Positions 1-9,344 are shown, counted from the stretch's first letter. The stretch is DNA of 64,000 nucleotides from Mesorhizobium sp. M8A.F.Ca.ET.218.01.1.1 (GCF_004791165.1 NZ_SRUZ01000003.1:124001-188000), one strand, 5' to 3'. Program-made: numbers and translations. Notes: generated by a model not told the origin, from the sequence alone.

Positions 1-197
1 TCAATCCCTCAGGAGGCCTGAAGGCCAAGGGCCATCCGATCGGCGCCACCGGCGTCTCCATGCATGTCTTGACCGCCATGCAGCTTGTTGGCGAAGCCGG
101 TGGCATCCAGGTGCCGGGCGCAAAACTCGGCGGCATCTTCAACATGGGGGGCGCGGCTGTCGCCAACTACGTTTCCATTCTTGATCGGATCAGGTAA
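1..197 (+). CDS. Thiolase / acetyl-CoA acetyltransferase, C-terminal fragment
   Basis: Only the 3' end lies in the window; the open frame is readable from base 3 and ends with TAA at 195-197. The 64 visible residues contain the thiolase signature KGHPIGATG and end in FNMGGAAVANYVSILDR, typical of the SCP-x/lipid-transfer branch of acetyl-CoA acetyltransferases, where the usual C-terminal catalytic CxG motif is replaced by an NMGG-type sequence. Thiolases cleave or condense acyl-CoA thioesters in the cytoplasm. The asparaginase gene follows 27 bases downstream on the same strand. The exact substrate cannot be inferred from this fragment. Confidence 0.85.
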   Translation, partial: NPSGGLKAKGHPIGATGVSMHVLTAMQLVGEAGGIQVPGAKLGGIFNMGGAAVANYVSILDRIR

Positions 198-224
198 ACC
201 GCCCCGGCATTCACGGGAGGTGAC

Positions 225-1229
225 ATGGCCAATCCGGTTCTGATCGAAGTCTTGCGCGGCGCCATTGTCGAGAGCGCCCATCGCGGCGCCGTCGCTGTCT
301 TCGATGCCGGCGGCAAGCCGGTCCTGGAGATCGGCGACACATCGAAGCCGGTCTTTCCCCGCTCCGCCGTCAAGGCGATCCAGGCCCTGCCGCTTGTCGA
401 AACGGGTGCCGCCGATGCCTACGGCTTCGGCAACCGCGAACTGGCGCTAGCGTGTGCCTCCCATTCCGGCGAGCCGGCACATGTCGACCTGGCGCGGTCC
501 ATGCTGGCCGGGGCCGGGCTGGATAGGTCGGCGCTCGAATGCGGCACCCACTGGCCCTCGGATCATGACGCCGAGATTGCGCTCGCACGTGCCGGCGGTT
601 CACCAAATGCGCTTCACAACAACTGTTCCGGCAAGCATTCCGGCTTCCTTTGCACCTGCGTGCATTCCGGCATGGAGCATCGCGGCTACGTCAAGCCGGG
701 GCACGCTTTGCAGGAAATGGTGCGCGACGCCATGCAGTCGGTCACCGGCGCTGTCCACGGCGCCGACGAACGCGCGACCGATGGCTGCTCGATCCCGACC
801 TATGCGGTGCCGCTGAGGAGTTTCGCGCTCGGCTTTGCCCGCATGGTGACGGGACAGGGCTTTGGCCCCGAGCGGGCGAAAGCTGCGAAGCGACTGCTTT
901 CGGCCTGCATGGCGGAGCCGTTCTTCGTCGCGGGCACCGGCCGTGCGGACCTGTTGCTGATGGAAGCCGCTCCCGGGCGGATTTTTGCCAAAGGCGGGGC
1001 CGAGGGCGTCCATTGTGCCGCGCTTCCGGAACTCGGTCTCGGTATCGCCGTCAAATGCGATGACGGTGCCGGGCGCGCTGGCGACGCAATCGCCGCTGCC
1101 GTCCTCGCCAGGCTGCTGCGGGCGGACGAAGCCTTGTCGGCGAAGCTGCTCGAACTGGCGAACGCGCCGATCGAAAGCCGCATTGGCGCCAAGGTCGGGG
1201 CGCTGAGGCCGACGCCAGCCTTGAATTGA
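225..1229 (+). CDS. L-asparaginase, rhizobial (ReAV-like) Zn-dependent class
   Basis: Hydrolyses L-asparagine to aspartate and ammonia in the cytoplasm. The 334-residue protein matches the third structural class of asparaginases (Rhizobium etli ReAIV/ReAV type), which is unrelated to the E. coli enzymes. The expected active-site residues sit one position earlier than in ReAV: Ser47 and Lys50 (PRSAVK), Ser79 (CASHSGE), and zinc ligands Cys134, Lys137 (NNCSGKHSG) and Cys188 (TDGCS). The ATG is preceded by a GGGAGG ribosome site. It follows a thiolase gene and converges with the beta-helix gene, with only two bases between the two stop codons. Full length with all key residues present. Confidence 0.93.
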   Translation: MANPVLIEVLRGAIVESAHRGAVAVFDAGGKPVLEIGDTSKPVFPRSAVKAIQALPLVETGAADAYGFGNRELALACASHSGEPAHVDLARSMLAGAGLDRSALECGTHWPSDHDAEIALARAGGSPNALHNNCSGKHSGFLCTCVHSGMEHRGYVKPGHALQEMVRDAMQSVTGAVHGADERATDGCSIPTYAVPLRSFALGFARMVTGQGFGPERAKAAKRLLSACMAEPFFVAGTGRADLLLMEAAPGRIFAKGGAEGVHCAALPELGLGIAVKCDDGAGRAGDAIAAAVLARLLRADEALSAKLLELANAPIESRIGAKVGALRPTPALN

Positions 1230-1231
1230 GG

Positions 1232-2608
1232 TCAGCTGACGCGGTTGCGCTCGACGGTCAGATGCGCAAAGCCGCTGCTGCTGGTCTGGGTAAGGTCTGA
1301 CGTCACCGGCTCGGCCCAGCGCTGGCCGACAACCGCCCCGTTCGACGCACCGTCGATGACATTGTCGGAGATGACGGCGGTGCCGGCACCCTCGACCACG
1401 CTGACGACGATGCCGGTGCCCGCCTTGCGGATGATGTTTCCGGTGGCCACGACATTGCGCAGATACGGTCCCCAGCCGATCGACATGCCGTAGAGCGGCG
1501 CGTTCTCGACGACATTATTGGAGGCGATGGTGTCGGCCTCGACGGCGATGCCGACGCCGAAACCGGGCGGGTCCGCGGTGTAGGGGCCTGATGTCGACAG
1601 ATTGCGCACGATGTTGCCCGAGCAGACACCCATGCGGCCGCCTTCGTTGAAGTTGACGATCGAAATACCGTTGGCCGCACCGTCGACGATGTTGTTGGAG
1701 ATGACGGCGCCCTCGAACGAGAACTCGGAGTAGACCCCGGTCTCGCCCGAGCGTGCGCAGGTGTTGCCCGATATCTGCAGATTGCTGGAACTGTTGGCGC
1801 GGATCGCGGAGAAGGCGCAGTCCGAAATCACATTGCCCGAGATGACGACATTTCCGGCGCGGAAGGCGTTGATGCCGTTGCCGTTCTGGCCGGTGCCGCC
1901 GCTGCGCGCGCCAATGCGTTCGACTCGGTTGCCGGTGACCATGGTGCCGTCTTCCGCGGCTTGCCAGCGGTGCACGAGGATGCCGCCATTGGCGCAATCG
2001 GAGACGGTGTTGCCGGTGACTGCCAGTCCTGCGGCTTCGACGGAATAGATGCCGGCGTCCGCCGCTCCCGATATGTCCGAACGCTCGATCCGGCCTACCG
2101 CATGTTCCAGCGCCAGCCCGTTCTTGCCGCTGCCGGTTATCTGGCAGTTATCCACCACCAGGTGAGCGACCCGGCGCAGATCGAGCAGCCCTTGTGCATA
2201 GTCGCCCATCGAGCGGTTCGAACCGTCGAAGACCAGCCCGCTGAGTTCGATATGGTCGGCCTGTTCCGCCATGAACAGATGGCCGTCGCCGCCATAGACG
2301 ATCCGCGTCGCACCCGGTACCCCGGACAGACGCACGCGGCCAGGCAGCGAGAGATTGGACACCACATAGGTGCCGGGCGGCAGGAAGACTGGCATGTCGC
2401 GGCCGTTGGCATCGCGCAGCAGCTTGGCGAAGGCCTTGCTCTGGTCGTCAAACGTGCCGGGCTGCACGCCAAGTTCCGTGGCATTGATGGAACCGCGCAT
2501 CGAGGCCTTCTCGATGCCGGTCAGGCTGGCGGCCGCCGCCTTGCCGAGCGCGAGGCCCATCACGGCAAAGCCGGCGGTCTGAGTCAGCAGCATTCGTCTG
2601 TTCAACAT
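1232..2608 (-). CDS. Tat-exported right-handed beta-helix repeat protein (TIGR03808-like)
   Basis: A 458-residue protein starting MLNRRMLLTQ, a twin-arginine signal with a hydrophobic stretch to about residue 28, so it should be exported folded to the periplasm. The body consists of many short Asn/Gly-rich repeats (GNxIxx..SNNxVxx), the pattern of a right-handed parallel beta-helix as in pectate-lyase-like proteins. It resembles the alphaproteobacterial family TIGR03808 of Tat-translocated repeat proteins of unknown function. ATG at 2608 is preferred over an in-frame TTG five codons upstream because it begins at the Tat motif. The upstream region carries a 21-bp tandem repeat that may be an operator. 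No enzymatic function can be assigned. Confidence 0.8.
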   Translation of the reverse strand: MLNRRMLLTQTAGFAVMGLALGKAAAASLTGIEKASMRGSINATELGVQPGTFDDQSKAFAKLLRDANGRDMPVFLPPGTYVVSNLSLPGRVRLSGVPGATRIVYGGDGHLFMAEQADHIELSGLVFDGSNRSMGDYAQGLLDLRRVAHLVVDNCQITGSGKNGLALEHAVGRIERSDISGAADAGIYSVEAAGLAVTGNTVSDCANGGILVHRWQAAEDGTMVTGNRVERIGARSGGTGQNGNGINAFRAGNVVISGNVISDCAFSAIRANSSSNLQISGNTCARSGETGVYSEFSFEGAVISNNIVDGAANGISIVNFNEGGRMGVCSGNIVRNLSTSGPYTADPPGFGVGIAVEADTIASNNVVENAPLYGMSIGWGPYLRNVVATGNIIRKAGTGIVVSVVEGAGTAVISDNVIDGASNGAVVGQRWAEPVTSDLTQTSSSGFAHLTVERNRVS

Positions 2609-2624
2609 CGGCACACAATCCAAG

Positions 2625-2666
2625 TGTTCAGTCCCGACACCCCAGTGTCCAGTCCTGACACCGCAG
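2625..2666. promoter_or_regulatory. Two tandem 21-bp repeats with internal dyads, candidate operator
   Basis: Units 2625-2645 and 2646-2666 match at 18 of 21 positions. Each contains the dyad TGTyCAGTCCyGACA, that is TGT-c / GACA half-sites around a 7-bp centre. The pair sits between the divergent beta-helix gene (ATG at 2608) and the GreA/GreB-like gene (ATG at 2745), which suits regulator binding. The regulator is unknown. Confidence 0.5.
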
Positions 2667-2744
2667 GAATCATGCCAGACGCTGGGCAGCCGTTCTCGGG
2701 GGGCATGGCTTGTCGAGCGGCCACTCGGCGCCTAAGTTCAGGAG

Positions 2745-3218
2745 ATGAGCAGAGCTTTTACCCGCGAGGAAGACAGCGAGAATGCCATCGCCGGCGTTGG
2801 CGAGAGGCCGATCAGCACGCACCGCAACCTGGTGACCGAGCGCGGCCTGGCGCAGATCGAGGACAATCTGGCCGATTTGCGCGACGTGCTGGCGAAAGCC
2901 GAGAGAAAGGCCGATCGCGAGCGCATCGCGGTCGTGTCGCGTGACCTGCGCTACTGGACCGCGCGGCGGGAGAACGCCGAACTGTCCGTACCGGAGCCCG
3001 GCAGCGACGTCGTCCGCTTCGGCATGGGTGTCACGCTGGAAAGTGATGACGGCAAGAAGGTGCACTGGAAGATCGTCGGCGAGGACGAAGCCGATCCCGC
3101 CAAGGGCAGCATCTCGCATGTCTCGCCGATGGCGGTGGCGCTGTTCGGCAAGAAGGTCGGCGACGTCGCCAGCGTCAATGGCAAGGAGTGGGAGATCGTC
3201 AAGCTCTCGGAGAGTTAG
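2745..3218 (+). CDS. GreA/GreB-family transcript cleavage factor-like protein
   Basis: A 157-residue protein with an N-terminal coiled-coil-prone region (about residues 28-75, rich in Glu, Arg and Asp) and a C-terminal GreA/GreB-like FKBP-fold region (about 82-155, containing VRFGMGVTLES, the W-K-I-V-G-E-D-E segment, ISHVSPMAVALFGKKVGD). Gre factors enter the RNA polymerase secondary channel and stimulate cleavage of backtracked transcripts; related proteins such as Rnk use the same fold in other ways. Rhizobia often carry such an extra paralogue besides canonical GreA. Its TAG stop shares a TTAG overlap with the convergent toxin gene. The family is secure; the precise role is inferred. Confidence 0.8.
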   Translation: MSRAFTREEDSENAIAGVGERPISTHRNLVTERGLAQIEDNLADLRDVLAKAERKADRERIAVVSRDLRYWTARRENAELSVPEPGSDVVRFGMGVTLESDDGKKVHWKIVGEDEADPAKGSISHVSPMAVALFGKKVGDVASVNGKEWEIVKLSES

Positions 3219-3604
3219 TCTTCAAGCTTGACGACGTGGTCGCGGAAGAATGCCGCGGCACCCGCTTCGTCGATCTCGCCGGCAGCGACGGCCATGACGA
3301 ATTCGTAAAGCGTGCCGTTGTCGGCTGTCAGGACATGGCCGTTCACAATCAAAAATGCGCCGGCGGCCACGATGGCAGTTCGCTTGTTTCCGTCGACGAA
3401 GGCATGATTTCTGGCAATACCAAAGACATAGGCAGCGGCGAGATCCTCGATCGATGGGTCCCCATAGTTCGATTTGTATTCAGCGCGGGCAAGCGCCGAT
3501 TCGAGAGCGTTTTCATCTCTCAAACCTTGCGCTCCACCATGTCTGCGCAATTGCTCTGCATGCATCGCTTCGACGGCACGACGTGACAGAAACTCCCAGT
3601 TCAT
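3215..3604 (-). CDS. doc: Doc-type toxin (Fic fold) of a type II toxin-antitoxin pair
   Basis: A 129-residue protein with the Doc/Fic core motif HAFVDGNKRTA at residues 67-77. This is the Doc variant in which the Fic glycine is replaced by lysine (HxFxDGNKR). Phage P1 Doc phosphorylates EF-Tu and halts translation. The ATG overlaps the stop of the upstream antitoxin as ATGA (3604-3601), so the two are translationally coupled. The 3' end overlaps the stop of the convergent Gre-like gene. Length and motif look intact, so an active toxin is likely, though activity is inferred. Confidence 0.9.
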   Translation of the reverse strand: MNWEFLSRRAVEAMHAEQLRRHGGAQGLRDENALESALARAEYKSNYGDPSIEDLAAAYVFGIARNHAFVDGNKRTAIVAAGAFLIVNGHVLTADNGTLYEFVMAVAAGEIDEAGAAAFFRDHVVKLED

Positions 3605-3822
3605 TCGGCGAGTTTCTGTAATGCGACCTTGTACTTGTCCATGACCTTGCGAGCAGCTTCCATCTGCCGCTCGAAACTGTCGTCCACCGGCTCAAGAGCA
3701 ATACCTTTGTCCGTTTCGACAATCTGGAGCTGATCGCCTGTCTTCATGTTCAGACGGTCAAGGAGATCCTTGGGCAGGATCACACCTTCAGAATTGCCGA
3801 TCTTGCGAATGGTGGTGTTCAT
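3601..3822 (-). CDS. AbrB/MazE-type antitoxin partner of Doc
   Basis: A 73-residue protein: the N-terminal swapped-hairpin AbrB domain (MNTTIRKIGNSEGVILPKDL, LNMKTGDQLQI) binds DNA, and the charged C-terminal helix (FERQMEAARKVMDKYKVALQKLAE) should bind the toxin. The ATG at 3822 is preferred because it begins at the conserved domain; an upstream alternative would extend into the operator. It is first in a two-gene operon with the Doc toxin. A dyad and promoter directly upstream (3828-3885) point to autorepression, as usual for such modules. It would neutralise the toxin and repress the operon as a complex. Confidence 0.88.
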   Translation of the reverse strand: MNTTIRKIGNSEGVILPKDLLDRLNMKTGDQLQIVETDKGIALEPVDDSFERQMEAARKVMDKYKVALQKLAE

Positions 3823-3827
3823 GATGG

Positions 3828-3885
3828 ATATCCTGTTGCAACGCCGATTATAACGCAATCAGTGCGCGTTGCAACGGATATTATA
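3828..3885 (-). promoter_or_regulatory. Promoter and inverted-repeat operator of the AbrB-Doc operon
   Basis: Left arm ATATCCTGTTGCAACGC (3828-3844) and right arm GCGTTGCAACGGATAT (3866-3881) form an imperfect inverted repeat differing by one inserted base; each arm contains the 8-bp palindrome GTTGCAAC. On the minus strand the right arm supplies a TTGCAA -35 (3874-3869) placed 16 bp from TATAAT (3852-3847), so repressor bound to the dyad would cover the promoter. A second TATAAT lies at 3885-3880. The antitoxin ATG is 25 bp past the main -10. Confidence 0.75.
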
Positions 3886-3895
3886 ACAATCTCCC

Positions 3896-6016
3896 TCAGC
3901 CCGCCAGAAGCCGGTCCATCAAGCGGTCCGCCGCTTCCGGAATGACCGTGCCTGGCGGGAAGATTTCCGCTGCTCCAGCCTTCAGCACCGCATCATAGTC
4001 CTGCGGCGGGATGACGCCGCCGGCCACGATCAGCATATCGCCGCGGCCGAGCTTTTTCAGCGCGTCGCGCAATTCGGGGATCAGCGTCAGATGTCCCGCC
4101 GCCAGCGACGAGGCGCCGATGATGTGGACATCGTGCCCGACGGCCAGTTTCGCGATCTCTTCCGGTGTCTGGAACATGGCGCCGACGGTGACGTCGAAGC
4201 CGAGATCGGCGAAAGCCGTGGCGATCACCTTCTGTCCGCGGTCGTGGCCGTCCTGTCCCATCTTGGCCACGAGAATGCGCGGCTTGCCGCCATTTTTCTT
4301 TTCGAAGGCATCAAGCTTGTCCCGCAGCCGGTCGACCACCGGATTGTCGCCGAGCGCCTTGCGGTAGACGCCGGAAATGGTCTGCACCGTGGCCACATGG
4401 CGGCCATAGGCTCGTTCCAAGGCGAACGAGATTTCGCCGACAGTGGCGTTGGCGCGCGCGGCGCGGATGGCGAATTCAAGGAGATTGTCCTCGCCTTGTG
4501 CGGCACGTGTCAGCGCATCGAGCGCGCTTTCGACGGCGGCGACGTCGCGCGTGCCCTTCAGCCGTTGCAGCTTCGAGAGTTGCCGGGCCCTGACCTCGGC
4601 ATTGTCGATCTTCAGCACATCGACCTCGATGTCGTTCTCCGGGCGATGCGCATTGACGCCGACCAGCATCTGCTCGCCGGAATCGATGCGCGCCTGCGTG
4701 CGGGCCGCCGCTTCCTCGATGCGCAGCTTGGGTATGCCCTTTTCGATCGCCGCCGCCATGCCGCCGAGAGCCTCGACCTCCTCGATATGAGCAAGCGCAC
4801 GCGCCGCCAGATCGTGTGTCAGCCGCTCGAGATAGGCCGAACCGCCCCACGGATCGATGATGCGCGTGGTGCCGGACTCCTTCTGCAGGACAAGTTGCGT
4901 GTTGCGGGCGATGCGCGCCGAATGGTCGGTCGGTAGCGCCATTGCCTCGTCGAAGGAATTGGTGTGCAGCGACTGGGTATGCCCTTGGGTCGCCGCCATC
5001 GCCTCGATCATGGTGCGGATGATGTTGTTGTAGGGATCCTGCGCCGTCAGCGACCAGCCGGAAGTCTGGCAATGGGTACGCAGCGACAGCGATCGCTCGT
5101 CCTTCGGCGCGAAATTCTTTTTCATCAGCGTCGCCCACAACAGGCGCGCGGCCCTGAGCTTGGCCACTTCCATGAAGAAGTTCATGCCGATCGCCCAGAA
5201 GAAGGACAGGCGCGGCGCGAAACGGTCGATGCCGAGCCCTGCCGCGACGCCGGCGCGGGCATATTCGATACCGTCGGCGATCGTATAGGCGAGCTCCAGG
5301 TCGGCGGTCGCGCCGGCCTCTTGCATATGGTAGCCGGAGATCGATATCGAGTTGAACTTCGGCATGTTCTTCGAGGTGTAGGAGAAGATGTCCGAGACGA
5401 TCCGCATCGAGGGCTTCGGCGGATAGATGTAGGTGTTGCGGACCATGAACTCCTTCAGAATGTCGTTCTGAATGGTCCCCGCCAGATCTTCCTGTGCGAC
5501 GCCTTGCTCTTCCGCCGCCACGATGTAGAGCGCCATGATCGGCAGCACGGCTCCGTTCATCGTCATCGACACGGTCATGTCGCCGAGCGGAATGCCGTCG
5601 AACAACTGACGCATGTCGAGGATGGAATCGATGGCCACGCCCGCCATGCCGACATCGCCGGCGACACGCGGATGGTCTGAGTCATAGCCGCGATGGGTGG
5701 CAAGATCGAAGGCAACCGAAAGACCTTTCTGGCCGGCGGCAAGGTTGCGCCGGTAAAAGGCGTTGGACTCTTCGGCGGTCGAAAAGCCTGCATATTGCCG
5801 GATCGTCCAGGGCTGCTGGACATACATGGTTGGGTAGGGGCCACGCACGAAGGGGGGCAGGCCGGGATAGGTGTCGAGATGCGGCAGGCCCTTGAGGTCG
5901 CCCTGATTGTAGAGATGCTTGACGACGAGGCCTTCCGGCGTCGTCCGCTGCCCCTTGACCTCGACAGGCGCGCGGCGCGGTGGCACCCAGCCGATCTGAC
6001 TGAAATCCGGAATCAA
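3896..6016 (-). CDS. scpA: Methylmalonyl-CoA mutase, large (catalytic) subunit
   Basis: Adenosylcobalamin enzyme interconverting (R)-methylmalonyl-CoA and succinyl-CoA, the last step of propionyl-CoA assimilation. The protein has the N-terminal TIM barrel ([29 protein letters not shown] near residues 60-90) and a C-terminal B12-binding domain with GQDGHDRG around residue 590, the His that ligates cobalt. I place the start at TTG 6016, whose bases overlap the small-subunit stop as TTGA; that gives 706 residues beginning [10 protein letters not shown], near the family's ~710. An in-frame GTG at 6067 would extend it 17 residues into the upstream gene. Second gene of a two-gene operon with the small subunit. 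Also called mutB or bhbA. Confidence 0.93.
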   Translation of the reverse strand: MIPDFSQIGWVPPRRAPVEVKGQRTTPEGLVVKHLYNQGDLKGLPHLDTYPGLPPFVRGPYPTMYVQQPWTIRQYAGFSTAEESNAFYRRNLAAGQKGLSVAFDLATHRGYDSDHPRVAGDVGMAGVAIDSILDMRQLFDGIPLGDMTVSMTMNGAVLPIMALYIVAAEEQGVAQEDLAGTIQNDILKEFMVRNTYIYPPKPSMRIVSDIFSYTSKNMPKFNSISISGYHMQEAGATADLELAYTIADGIEYARAGVAAGLGIDRFAPRLSFFWAIGMNFFMEVAKLRAARLLWATLMKKNFAPKDERSLSLRTHCQTSGWSLTAQDPYNNIIRTMIEAMAATQGHTQSLHTNSFDEAMALPTDHSARIARNTQLVLQKESGTTRIIDPWGGSAYLERLTHDLAARALAHIEEVEALGGMAAAIEKGIPKLRIEEAAARTQARIDSGEQMLVGVNAHRPENDIEVDVLKIDNAEVRARQLSKLQRLKGTRDVAAVESALDALTRAAQGEDNLLEFAIRAARANATVGEISFALERAYGRHVATVQTISGVYRKALGDNPVVDRLRDKLDAFEKKNGGKPRILVAKMGQDGHDRGQKVIATAFADLGFDVTVGAMFQTPEEIAKLAVGHDVHIIGASSLAAGHLTLIPELRDALKKLGRGDMLIVAGGVIPPQDYDAVLKAGAAEIFPPGTVIPEAADRLMDRLLAG

Positions 6017-7455
6017 GAAGCGGCCCCGATGGATTGATCGATGCGGACTGGAGGCAGCGGCTCGCACAGGACGACGCCCTCGGTGAAGGCAGCTCGCCGC
6101 TCAGCGTCCAGCGTCTCGACCGGACGCTCGCCTTTCAACGGATAAAGCGTGGCGCCGATCATGGCCCGCTCGCCTGACTTGAAGGCAATGCCGCGCTGGA
6201 CGGCGGCAGCGCGGACGCGTTGCTGGATATGTCCGTCCCGAAGGCTGGAGAGCACGCCACCTTCTGCCTCGATCGCCTGCAATTCCGCCCACGCTGCTTC
6301 GCAAAGACCCGACGTCAGCGCTTCGACGGCGCCGGAGCCATGGGCCGGATCGGCGACATGGTCGACATGGCTTTCATTGGCCATGATCAACTGCGCGTTG
6401 CGCGCGACGCGGCGGGCAAAAGCCGCCGGCAGGCCATGCGCGATCGTATGCGGCAGGATTGAGATCGAATCGGCGCCTCCCGCCGCCGCGGCGAAGCAGC
6501 CGATCGTCGTGCGCAGGATGTTGGTTTCGGGGTCCAGTGCCGTCATCATGCGAAATGATGTCTCGGCATGGATGTTGGCCGTGGAATTGGGGATCGAGCA
6601 GGCCTCCTGCACCCGTGCCCACAGCCTGCGCAAGGCCCGCACCTTGGCCATTGACAGGAACTGGTCCTGGTCGACGCTGAGCGCGAAACCGATATGAGGC
6701 GCGGCATAGACGAGCGGCTGCCGCGCCTTCTCGAACATTCTCAGATACGAGACCGCCGAGGCCAGCATGATGCCGAGTTCCTGCGCTTCCGTGGCGCCGG
6801 CATTGTGAAAAACGCGACCGTCCGCCTCCAGGAGCACACCCGGAACGCCCATCGAGAAGAAATGCGCCAGCGATTGCGGCATCGATTCTTGCAGCGCCTC
6901 GATCGACATGCGCAGCCGGCCGGTGCCGGCGAGGACTGCCGCCGGATCGATGCCGAAGGAAAGGTTGAGCTTTGCCGGATCGGAGCGCCGCTTGCTCAGG
7001 AACGCCACCAGCCAGTCGGCCATGGGGCGGCTCCAGGGGTGGGTGTCGATGCGGATCTGGACCCTGTTGAGGGGCACGCCCTCCAGCACCGTCTCCAGTG
7101 CCTGCGCCGTCCTCGGCAGGCCGTAGCCGAACGCGTTCGGGGCACCTTCGAAGACGAGCGACAGTCCCGTCGCGCCTTGCGCAATGTCTTCCAGGGCCTG
7201 GCTCTTGGCGCGATCGACATCGGGGTCGTCGACGCGCTGGCTGACGATCCAGGGCGATTGAGGATTGGCGCGCACGATCGGTTCGGCTCCGGTCGCGCGG
7301 TCATAGAGCGGCTCGACGCGGATGTTGTCGTCGGTATGCGAGATCAGCTTTTCCTCGAAGGATGCGCCGGCCAACGCCTTTTCCGCCAAGGCCAGCCATC
7401 GCTGACGCTCCGCATCCATTGGCTCAACATCCCTGGTCAAGGCTCCGGCGCCCAT
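6013..7455 (-). CDS. mutA: Methylmalonyl-CoA mutase, small (beta) subunit, short form
   Basis: A 480-residue homologue of the mutase barrel domain: it keeps segments such as [40 protein letters not shown], which correspond to the catalytic subunit's substrate-channel region, but ends before any cobalamin-binding domain. Classical MutA subunits (about 620-640 residues) retain a degenerate B12 domain, so this is a truncated-architecture version; the end is clean and coupled to the next gene, so it looks natural rather than broken. It probably acts as the non-catalytic partner of the large subunit. ATG 7455 has a GAGG ribosome site eight bases upstream. Its stop overlaps the start of the large subunit gene. 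Confidence 0.88.
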   Translation of the reverse strand: MGAGALTRDVEPMDAERQRWLALAEKALAGASFEEKLISHTDDNIRVEPLYDRATGAEPIVRANPQSPWIVSQRVDDPDVDRAKSQALEDIAQGATGLSLVFEGAPNAFGYGLPRTAQALETVLEGVPLNRVQIRIDTHPWSRPMADWLVAFLSKRRSDPAKLNLSFGIDPAAVLAGTGRLRMSIEALQESMPQSLAHFFSMGVPGVLLEADGRVFHNAGATEAQELGIMLASAVSYLRMFEKARQPLVYAAPHIGFALSVDQDQFLSMAKVRALRRLWARVQEACSIPNSTANIHAETSFRMMTALDPETNILRTTIGCFAAAAGGADSISILPHTIAHGLPAAFARRVARNAQLIMANESHVDHVADPAHGSGAVEALTSGLCEAAWAELQAIEAEGGVLSSLRDGHIQQRVRAAAVQRGIAFKSGERAMIGATLYPLKGERPVETLDAERRAAFTEGVVLCEPLPPVRIDQSIGAAS

Positions 7456-7798
7456 TCGTCGTCCTCGTTCTGTGTGGCCGCACCAGCCCGGCCAGCCCAG
7501 TCTACGGTCCCCGGTGGGTTACCGCAATGCAGGTGCAAGGCCCGAATCCCACTCACCTGATATTCGATCCACCTGATATAGGTCGGCTTGGGTGGGCGGA
7601 CCATGGACGATTGCCAAACACCATCGAAATTCGCAAGTTCCAAAATCCGATCCTGGCGATTGGTCCGATTTGGACGATTGGCCTGGATTGGATGATCGGC
7701 CCCGCGTTGGACAATTGTCATTGTCGCTGTGCAACAGCCTCACTATACCTTCGGGCAAAGGCTGGCTTTGGGCACATCAGTTTGCGGAGACCCGACAT
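7456..7798. other. 343-bp divergent intergenic region with GATTGG-type repeats
   Basis: Separates mutA (leftward) from the HerA-like gene (rightward). I see no convincing coding sequence. Between about 7655 and 7700 the sequence GATTGG or GATTTGG recurs four times at near-regular spacing (cgattgg, cgatttgg, cgattgg, ggattgg), followed by a good promoter at 7721-7749. The repeats may be regulator sites or simple-sequence drift. Confidence 0.5.
7721..7749 (+). promoter_or_regulatory. Candidate sigma-70 promoter for the HerA-like gene
   Basis: TTGTCG at 7721-7726 and TATACC at 7744-7749 are separated by exactly 17 bp. Transcription would begin near 7756, giving a leader of about 43 bases before the ATG at 7799, which has a GGAG ribosome site nine bases upstream. 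Confidence 0.5.
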
Positions 7799-9340
7799 AT
7801 GGCTGACGACACCAGTATTTTCATCGGCGCCAGCCGCAAGCCCGACGACAGCTATCAGCGAGCTGAAAATCTGCTGCTGCAATACGGCAATCGCCATGGC
7901 CTGGTGACCGGCGCCACCGGTACCGGCAAGACCGTCAGCTTGCAGATCCTGGCGGAGGGATTTTCCAACGCCGGCGTGCCGGTCTTCTGCGCCGACATCA
8001 AGGGCGACCTTTCCGGCATCGCCATGATGGGCACCGCGCAGGATTTCCTGGTCAAGCGGGCGGAACAGGTGAAGCTCGACCCTTACGACTTCCAGGAATT
8101 CCCGGTCATCTTCTGGGATCTGTTCGGCGAGCAGGGCCACCCTATCCGCGCGACCATTTCGGAAATGGGACCGCTGCTGCTGTCGCGGCTGATGAACCTG
8201 ACCGACGCACAGGAAGGCATCATGAACATTGCCTTCCGCATAGCCGATGAGGAAGGGTTGCTGCTGCTCGACATGAAAGATCTGCAGGCGCTGCTCGCCA
8301 ACATTGCCGAGCGTGCAGAAGAGATCAGCGCCCGTTACGGCAACGTCACCAAGCCATCGGTGGGGGCCATTCAGCGCACGTTGCTGGTGCTGGAGCAGCA
8401 GGGCGCGGCGAACTTCTTTGGCGAGCCGGCATTGCGCATCGCCGACATCATGCGCACGACCCGCGACGGTCGCGGCGCCATCAGCGTGCTGGCCGCCGAC
8501 AAGCTGATGATGAATCCGCGCCTCTACGCGACGTTCCTTCTCTGGCTGATGTCGGAGCTGTTCGAGGAACTGCCCGAAGTCGGCGACCCCGACAAGCCGA
8601 AGCTGGTGTTCTTCTTCGACGAGGCGCACCTCTTGTTCGACGAGGCGCCGAAGGTGCTGATCGACCGGGTCGAGCAAGTGGTCCGCTTGATTCGCTCCAA
8701 GGGCGTCGGCGTCTATTTCGTCACGCAGAACCCTTTGGATATTCCCGAAAAGGTCCTCGCCCAGCTCGGCAACCGCGTGCAGCATGCGCTGCGCGCCTAC
8801 ACGCCGCGCGAGCAGCAGGCGGTGAGGACGGCGGCCGAGACCTTCCGGCCCAATCCCGATTTCGACTGCGCCACCGCCATCACCCAGCTCGCCACCGGCG
8901 AAGCGCTGGTCTCGACGCTGGAGGCCAAGGGCATTCCGTCGATGGTCCAGCGCACGCTCATCCGTCCGCCGTCGTCGCGGCTTGGACCCATTACCCCCGC
9001 CGAGCGGCTGAAGCTGATCGGGGAAAGCCCGGTCACCGGCCAGTACGACCAGGTCATCGACCGCGAATCGGCGTTCGAGATGCTGCAGAAGAAGGCCAAG
9101 GAGGCGCAGGACGCCGAGGCGCAGCAGGCAGACACCGGCGGCTCGCGCTGGACCATTCCAGGCTTCGGCAATGACGATCCAGCGCCGCAGTCCGGTGGCA
9201 GGCGCGCGCCGGCGCCGCGGCCGTCCAATCGCCAGACGGTGGCGGAAGCCGCAATCAAGTCGGTGGTGCGATCGGTCGGCTCGTCGGTCGGACGTGCGAT
9301 CGTGCGCGGGATTCTGGGGAGTTTGTCGCGGGGGCGGTAG
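7799..9340 (+). CDS. HerA/FtsK-like ATPase, DUF853 (YjgR) family
   Basis: A 513-residue P-loop ATPase. Walker A GATGTGKT lies at residues 39-46, Walker [16 protein letters not shown] at about 268-282, with sensor-like [10 protein letters not shown] downstream; the C-terminal ~90 residues are Pro/Arg-rich and low complexity. This matches COG0433/DUF853 proteins (E. coli YjgR), related to HerA helicases but without the NurA nuclease that normally partners HerA; no nuclease gene is adjacent. ATG 7799 is chosen for its GGAG site and because homology begins at [10 protein letters not shown]; the frame extends upstream without similarity. Cytoplasmic; role unknown, perhaps DNA translocation or repair. 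Confidence 0.88.
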   Translation: MADDTSIFIGASRKPDDSYQRAENLLLQYGNRHGLVTGATGTGKTVSLQILAEGFSNAGVPVFCADIKGDLSGIAMMGTAQDFLVKRAEQVKLDPYDFQEFPVIFWDLFGEQGHPIRATISEMGPLLLSRLMNLTDAQEGIMNIAFRIADEEGLLLLDMKDLQALLANIAERAEEISARYGNVTKPSVGAIQRTLLVLEQQGAANFFGEPALRIADIMRTTRDGRGAISVLAADKLMMNPRLYATFLLWLMSELFEELPEVGDPDKPKLVFFFDEAHLLFDEAPKVLIDRVEQVVRLIRSKGVGVYFVTQNPLDIPEKVLAQLGNRVQHALRAYTPREQQAVRTAAETFRPNPDFDCATAITQLATGEALVSTLEAKGIPSMVQRTLIRPPSSRLGPITPAERLKLIGESPVTGQYDQVIDRESAFEMLQKKAKEAQDAEAQQADTGGSRWTIPGFGNDDPAPQSGGRRAPAPRPSNRQTVAEAAIKSVVRSVGSSVGRAIVRGILGSLSRGR

Positions 9341-9344
9341 GATC

